Below, in pieces: positions 61,494 through 64,000 of a DNA stretch of 64,000 nucleotides. Origin of the DNA: Frigoribacterium sp. VKM Ac-2836 (GTDB lineage Bacteria; Actinomycetota; Actinomycetes; Actinomycetales; Microbacteriaceae); contig NZ_JABRPK010000003.1 in assembly GCF_013248995.1 (NCBI RefSeq), forward strand, positions 115,422 through 179,421, given 5' to 3'. Within the stretch, counting starts at the first letter, position 1. Each line of letters opens with the position of its first letter. The notes beneath the pieces were generated by a model that made no database searches, was not told the origin of the DNA, and saw only the letters and a list, made by a program, of their open reading frames with translations. The position numbers and the translations under genes are program-made.

Positions 61494-61519
61494 CAAGAGA
61501 TGTTGCGCAAGGGATGTTG
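61494..61519. promoter_or_regulatory. Twin CAA-N6-TTG operators
   Basis: CAAGAGATGTTG (61494-61505) and CAAGGGATGTTG (61508-61519) each form a CAA/TTG dyad and together a 14-bp direct repeat. They overlap the -35 region of the ArsR promoter. Confidence 0.55.
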
Positions 61520-61657
61520 TGGGCTTGGCTGGGGCACGGGAGCGTGAGGGTCGACCGGTCGAGCCGTGAGTGTGGTGGGTGTCGTGGACGCCGGAGCGGC
61601 CCGCGGCGCAAGCTCGATCCACGACGACCGGACGGCCCGGCTCGCAGGAGGAACCCG

Positions 61658-61948
61658 ATGACGAAGACCCCGGACGACCCGCACGGCACTGACGAGACCG
61701 AACTCGAGCGCAGCGGTAACAGCAGCGGCGAAGGTCACGGCGACCACACCGTCGGTGAGCGGGACGATCGCCCCGTCGAGATCACCAGCGAGAACCACCC
61801 CGACGGTGGCACCGGGTCGCGCACGCTCGATGACGGACCGGCCGAGGACGCCGTCCCGACCCGCCGGCCCGGGCAGGCCGACGCCGGCGAGGTTGACGAG
61901 CTGATCGGCGACTACAAGGGTGACGGCGAAGGCAAGCACGCCTACTGA
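61658..61948 (+). CDS. Acidic disordered hypothetical protein
   Basis: A 96-residue protein rich in Asp, Glu, Gly, Thr and His with no hydrophobic core (TKTPDDPHGTDETELERSGN and ending GDYKGDGEGKHAY). The ATG at 61658 has a clear AGGAGG site. It resembles in composition the protein at 50935. Such small acidic proteins are often stress-related in actinobacteria, which is only an analogy. A repeat-pair terminator follows. Confidence 0.65.
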   Translation: MTKTPDDPHGTDETELERSGNSSGEGHGDHTVGERDDRPVEITSENHPDGGTGSRTLDDGPAEDAVPTRRPGQADAGEVDELIGDYKGDGEGKHAY

Positions 61949-61958
61949 CGTGACCCGA

Positions 61959-61998
61959 GGAGGCGCGGGTCGGCCTCGATTCGCGCCCCGCGCCTCCC
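61959..61998 (+). terminator. Terminator made of two inverted repeat copies
   Basis: GGAGGCGCGGG pairs with CCCGCGCCTCC across an 18-nt spacer, 11 bp after the stop of the acidic protein gene and upstream of tRNA-Arg. Confidence 0.7.
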
Positions 61999-62036
61999 TC
62001 GTGTAGTGTTTCCTCTGGCCAATCGGCCCGAGAAAC

Positions 62037-62109
62037 GCGCCTGTAGCTCAACGGATAGAGCATCTGACTACGGATCAGAAGGTTGGGGGTTCGAGTCCCT
62101 CCAGGCGCA
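62037..62109 (+). tRNA. tRNA-Arg (anticodon ACG)
   Basis: A 73-nt class I tRNA without encoded CCA. GCGCCTG pairs with CAGGCGC. The anticodon stem CTGAC/ (G)ATCAG frames CTACGGA, with anticodon ACG, and the T arm is GGGGGTTCGAGTCCCTC. Confidence 0.95.
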
Positions 62110-62120
62110 CGCAACTCAGC

Positions 62121-62150
62121 ATGGCCCCTGCCCTACACGGCAGGGGCCAT
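62121..62150 (+). terminator. tRNA-Arg terminator
   Basis: ATGGCCCCTGCC pairs perfectly with GGCAGGGGCCAT around a 6-nt loop, followed by TCTTCG. Confidence 0.8.
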
Positions 62151-62200
62151 TCTTCGTCTCGGTGCTCTCGACCGGCGACGACCCCGGCACGGGCTCCCGG

Positions 62201-63052
62201 TCAGGGTGACGAGGCGAGGGCGGCGAGTTCGGTGCGGCTGCGGGCCCCGAGCTTGCGCAGCAGGTTCGAGACGTGGAACTTCACGGTGTTGTCGCTGATG
62301 CCCAGTGCCGAGGCGATGTCGCGGTTCCGATCGCCGGATGCCACGCGGTGCAGCACCTCACGCTCTCTCTCACTGAGGGCCGCGACCAGCTCCCACGGCT
62401 CGTTCGAGGGGGGCGGGTCGAGCGGAAGCCGCACCGTCAGCTCCGAACCCCACCCGGCCGTGGACGCGACCGTCAGGTCGCCGCCGACGCCCGAGACCTG
62501 CTCGGTGATCGGCCGCAGGGCGTCGTCGTGTGCCGTGAGCTCACCGGCTCCGTCGTCACGGATCGCGATCAGCAGGTTCAGGCCGTCGCAGTCCCACTGG
62601 ATGCGCACCCGACGAGCGTCGCCCGCATCGACGAAGGTGAGCACGGCGTTCCGCACCACGGCCCGCGCCACGTGCGCCACGTCACCCGGCAAAGCCCGGC
62701 CCGTGGCCGGCGGTTCGACGAACTGCACGTCCAGGTCGCCGAAGCGGACGAGCGGTCGCAGGTCGGACCGGAGGCGCGCGAAGGCCCCCACGACCGGCTC
62801 GAGCGTCGTGCCGCGCTCCCGGTCCGAACCGGTCCTCAGCGCGACCAACGCGCCCGCTGCGACGTCGATGGCCTCTGCCCGTGCCGCCCGATCGTCGAGG
62901 CGTCGAGAACGCAGGGCGGCCAGCACGGACTCGAGCGTCATCGCGTGACGGTCCACCAGCTCGGCGGTCGCCCGCGCGTGCTCGGACGCCACGGTCCGCG
63001 CGAGGGCGTCGGAACCGGCTCGGCCGGGGCCGTCGTGCAGGGTGCGACTCAT
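62201..63052 (-). CDS. HATPase-LuxR fusion regulator
   Basis: A 283-residue protein. The first about 85 residues are helical. A histidine-kinase-like ATPase domain follows (about 105-215) with VARAVVRNAVLTFVDAG as a degraded N box and IAIRDDGAG as the G1 box. The C-terminal LuxR HTH (about 222-280) reads LSEREREVLHRVASGDRNRD then IASALGISDNTVKFHVSNLL. This places a sensor-like ATPase on the DNA-binding polypeptide. No receiver domain is present. TAGGCT lies 7 nt before the ATG. It is divergent from hxlA. Confidence 0.82.
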   Translation of the reverse strand: MSRTLHDGPGRAGSDALARTVASEHARATAELVDRHAMTLESVLAALRSRRLDDRAARAEAIDVAAGALVALRTGSDRERGTTLEPVVGAFARLRSDLRPLVRFGDLDVQFVEPPATGRALPGDVAHVARAVVRNAVLTFVDAGDARRVRIQWDCDGLNLLIAIRDDGAGELTAHDDALRPITEQVSGVGGDLTVASTAGWGSELTVRLPLDPPPSNEPWELVAALSEREREVLHRVASGDRNRDIASALGISDNTVKFHVSNLLRKLGARSRTELAALASSP

Positions 63053-63059
63053 GCCCCTC

Positions 63060-63065
63060 AGCCTA
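63060..63065 (-). promoter_or_regulatory. -10 box TAGGCT, leaderless LuxR start
   Basis: On the minus strand TAGGCT ends 7 nt before the ATG at 63052. Confidence 0.45.
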
Positions 63066-63073
63066 GGTGTGTG

Positions 63074-63107
63074 CCTACCCGTCATCATCGTCCCTACCCG
63101 AACGGGT
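63074..63107. promoter_or_regulatory. CCTACCCG repeats and ACCCG-AA-CGGGT dyad
   Basis: CCTACCCG occurs at 63074-63081 and 63093-63100. The second copy is part of the dyad at 63096-63107. They lie between the divergent LuxR-type gene and hxlA and are candidate sites for that regulator. Confidence 0.45.
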
Positions 63108-63230
63108 GGGTGGGACGCCTCCGTCGAGGAGCTGCCCTCTCAGCATCGGCGGACCATGATCGAGGGCAACGGGATCGACGACGTATCCAGAGGCCCGATC
63201 GGGCCCCGTCGCCCCCACGAGGAGCACCAC

Positions 63231-63854
63231 ATGAAGCTGCAGTTCGCCATGGACACCCTGACCATCGACGCCGCCCTCGAGCTGGCCGCCGCCGCCGCGC
63301 CGAGCGTCGACATCATCGAGCTCGGCACGCCGCTGATCAAGGCCGAGGGTTTCCGCGCCATCACCGCCGTCAAAGAGGCGCACCCCGACAAGATCGTCTT
63401 CGCCGACCTCAAGACGATGGACGCCGGTGAGCTCGAGGCGGGCGAGGCGTTCAAGGCCGGCGCCGACCTGGTGACGGTCCTCGGCGTCGCCGGCGACAGC
63501 ACCATCGCCGGGGCGGTCAAGGCCGCCAAGGCGCACGGCAAGGGAATCGTCGTCGACCTGATCGGCGTCGGCGACAAGGCCGCCCGTGCCAAGGAGGTCG
63601 TCGCCCTCGGCGCCGAGTTCGTCGAGATGCACGCCGGTCTCGACGAGCAGGCCGAAGAGGGCTTCACGTTCGAGACGCTGCTCGAGGCCGGCAAGGCCAG
63701 CGGCGTGCCGTTCTCCGTCGCAGGCGGCGTCAAGGCCGCCACCGTCGGCTCGGTGCAGGACGCCGGAGCAGACGTCGCCGTCGCCGGTGCCGCGATCTAC
63801 TCGGCCGACGACGTCGCCGCTGCCGCCGCCGAGATCCGCGCCGCCATCAAGTAG
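63231..63854 (+). CDS. hxlA: 3-hexulose-6-phosphate synthase
   Basis: A 207-residue TIM-barrel enzyme of the orotidine decarboxylase suprafamily. It condenses formaldehyde with ribulose 5-phosphate, or runs in reverse to supply pentoses. The N-terminal LQFAMDTLTIDAALELAA and IIELGTPLIKAEG are typical. The catalytic Asp and Lys are in IVFADLKTMDAGELEA, and GVGDKAARAKEV and FSVAGGVKAATV follow. The partner isomerase hxlB is not in the window. A GAGGAG site lies before the ATG. A repeat-pair terminator follows. Confidence 0.92.
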   Translation: MKLQFAMDTLTIDAALELAAAAAPSVDIIELGTPLIKAEGFRAITAVKEAHPDKIVFADLKTMDAGELEAGEAFKAGADLVTVLGVAGDSTIAGAVKAAKAHGKGIVVDLIGVGDKAARAKEVVALGAEFVEMHAGLDEQAEEGFTFETLLEAGKASGVPFSVAGGVKAATVGSVQDAGADVAVAGAAIYSADDVAAAAAEIRAAIK

Positions 63855-63901
63855 CACCGACGTCGAACCGCGCTCCGGCCGAGGCTGGAGCGCTGACGCG
63901 C

Positions 63902-63940
63902 AGGAGGCGCGGTGTCGGTCGGACCGGCACCGCGCCTCCT
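63902..63940. terminator. Terminator made of two inverted repeat copies after hxlA
   Basis: AGGAGGCGCGGTG pairs with CACCGCGCCTCCT, and CGGTC with GACCG inside. It lies between hxlA and the convergent partial gene. Confidence 0.75.
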
Positions 63941-63946
63941 CGTTCG

Positions 63947-64000
63947 TCAGCGGGGTGTTTCGACCAGGCGGGCCGAGACCGCCACCACGACGTCGTCGCC
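63947..64000 (-). CDS. C-terminal end of a convergent gene (partial)
   Basis: The minus-strand frame reads GDDVVVAVSARLVETPR to a TGA at 63947. Eighteen codons are too few to identify it. Its position just beyond a bidirectional terminator supports a real gene end running off the window. Confidence 0.35.
   Translation of the reverse strand, partial: GDDVVVAVSARLVETPR

Overview
The window is high-GC actinobacterial chromosome. Gene content (kdpFABC with kdpDE, leaderless starts, VanY lipoprotein, LytR-CpsA-Psr protein, YchJ, DUF429, glgX) and style suggest a member of Microbacteriaceae, perhaps near Frigoribacterium or Curtobacterium. That placement is an inference from gene content and base composition, not a database match. 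Nearly all of the window looks like ordinary host chromosome. The exception is a lower-GC insert of about 3 kb beside a tRNA-Ser gene (about 26.55-29.5 kb).

Layout. 0-5 kb: end of a DUF218 protein, a MarR-MFS pair, a Bcr-type exporter, a VOC protein and a HAD phosphatase. 5-11 kb: an SDR, a two-component system followed by an Asp-rich secreted PepSY-like protein that shares its CTTCAG repeats, a lipase-like hydrolase and a lipoate ligase. 11-16.5 kb: GNAT, an orphan beta-class DNA methyltransferase, a second MarR with a DHA2 drug exporter, and a VanY lipoprotein. Between the MarR and DHA2 genes lies a convergent pair of candidate small RNAs. 16.5-26 kb: pgm, pheA, diacylglycerol kinase, serS-HAD, tRNA-Ser(UGA), a secreted GH6 glucanase and an LCP cell-wall enzyme. 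26.4-29.5 kb: tRNA-Ser(GCU) and its island (helical protein, lipoprotein, DUF3800) bounded by a duplicated tRNA 3' end. 29.6-35 kb: an acyl-CoA-dehydrogenase-like protein next to a PIG-L/methyltransferase/glycosyltransferase fusion, then TetR and a phosphotransferase. 35.4-45.5 kb: a potassium block with a 27-residue ORF, kdpF, kdpA, kdpB, kdpC, kdpD, kdpE and a KimA-like permease. 45.5-52 kb: AbiEi-like gene bracketed by palindromes, glgX, two tiny overlapping ORFs, a PabC-like aminotransferase, a second sRNA locus and a HAD protein. 52-64 kb: epimerase, metallophosphoesterase, YchJ, GNAT, DUF429, ferritin-like/VIT1 fusion, PAP2, ArsR-MFS, tRNA-Arg(ACG), a HATPase-LuxR regulator and hxlA.

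Three genome-scale signals run across these genes. (1) The 10-mer GGAGGCGCGG (or its complement) occurs about 33 times by hand count, often just after stop codons and sometimes as inverted pairs that form terminators. This is the arrangement seen with DNA uptake sequences in other bacteria. (2) Many genes have a -10 box (TAGGCT, TAGCGT, TACGGT or CAGAAT) only 6-7 nt before the start codon, so they are probably leaderless. (3) Long nested palindromes recur between genes in at least two sequence families. In addition, two homologous plus-strand RNA loci and two homologous minus-strand RNA elements carry mutually complementary segments, and the plus-strand loci share a GCTAG-N5-CTAGC operator with the MarR gene. 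I regard this as the best candidate for an undescribed system here.
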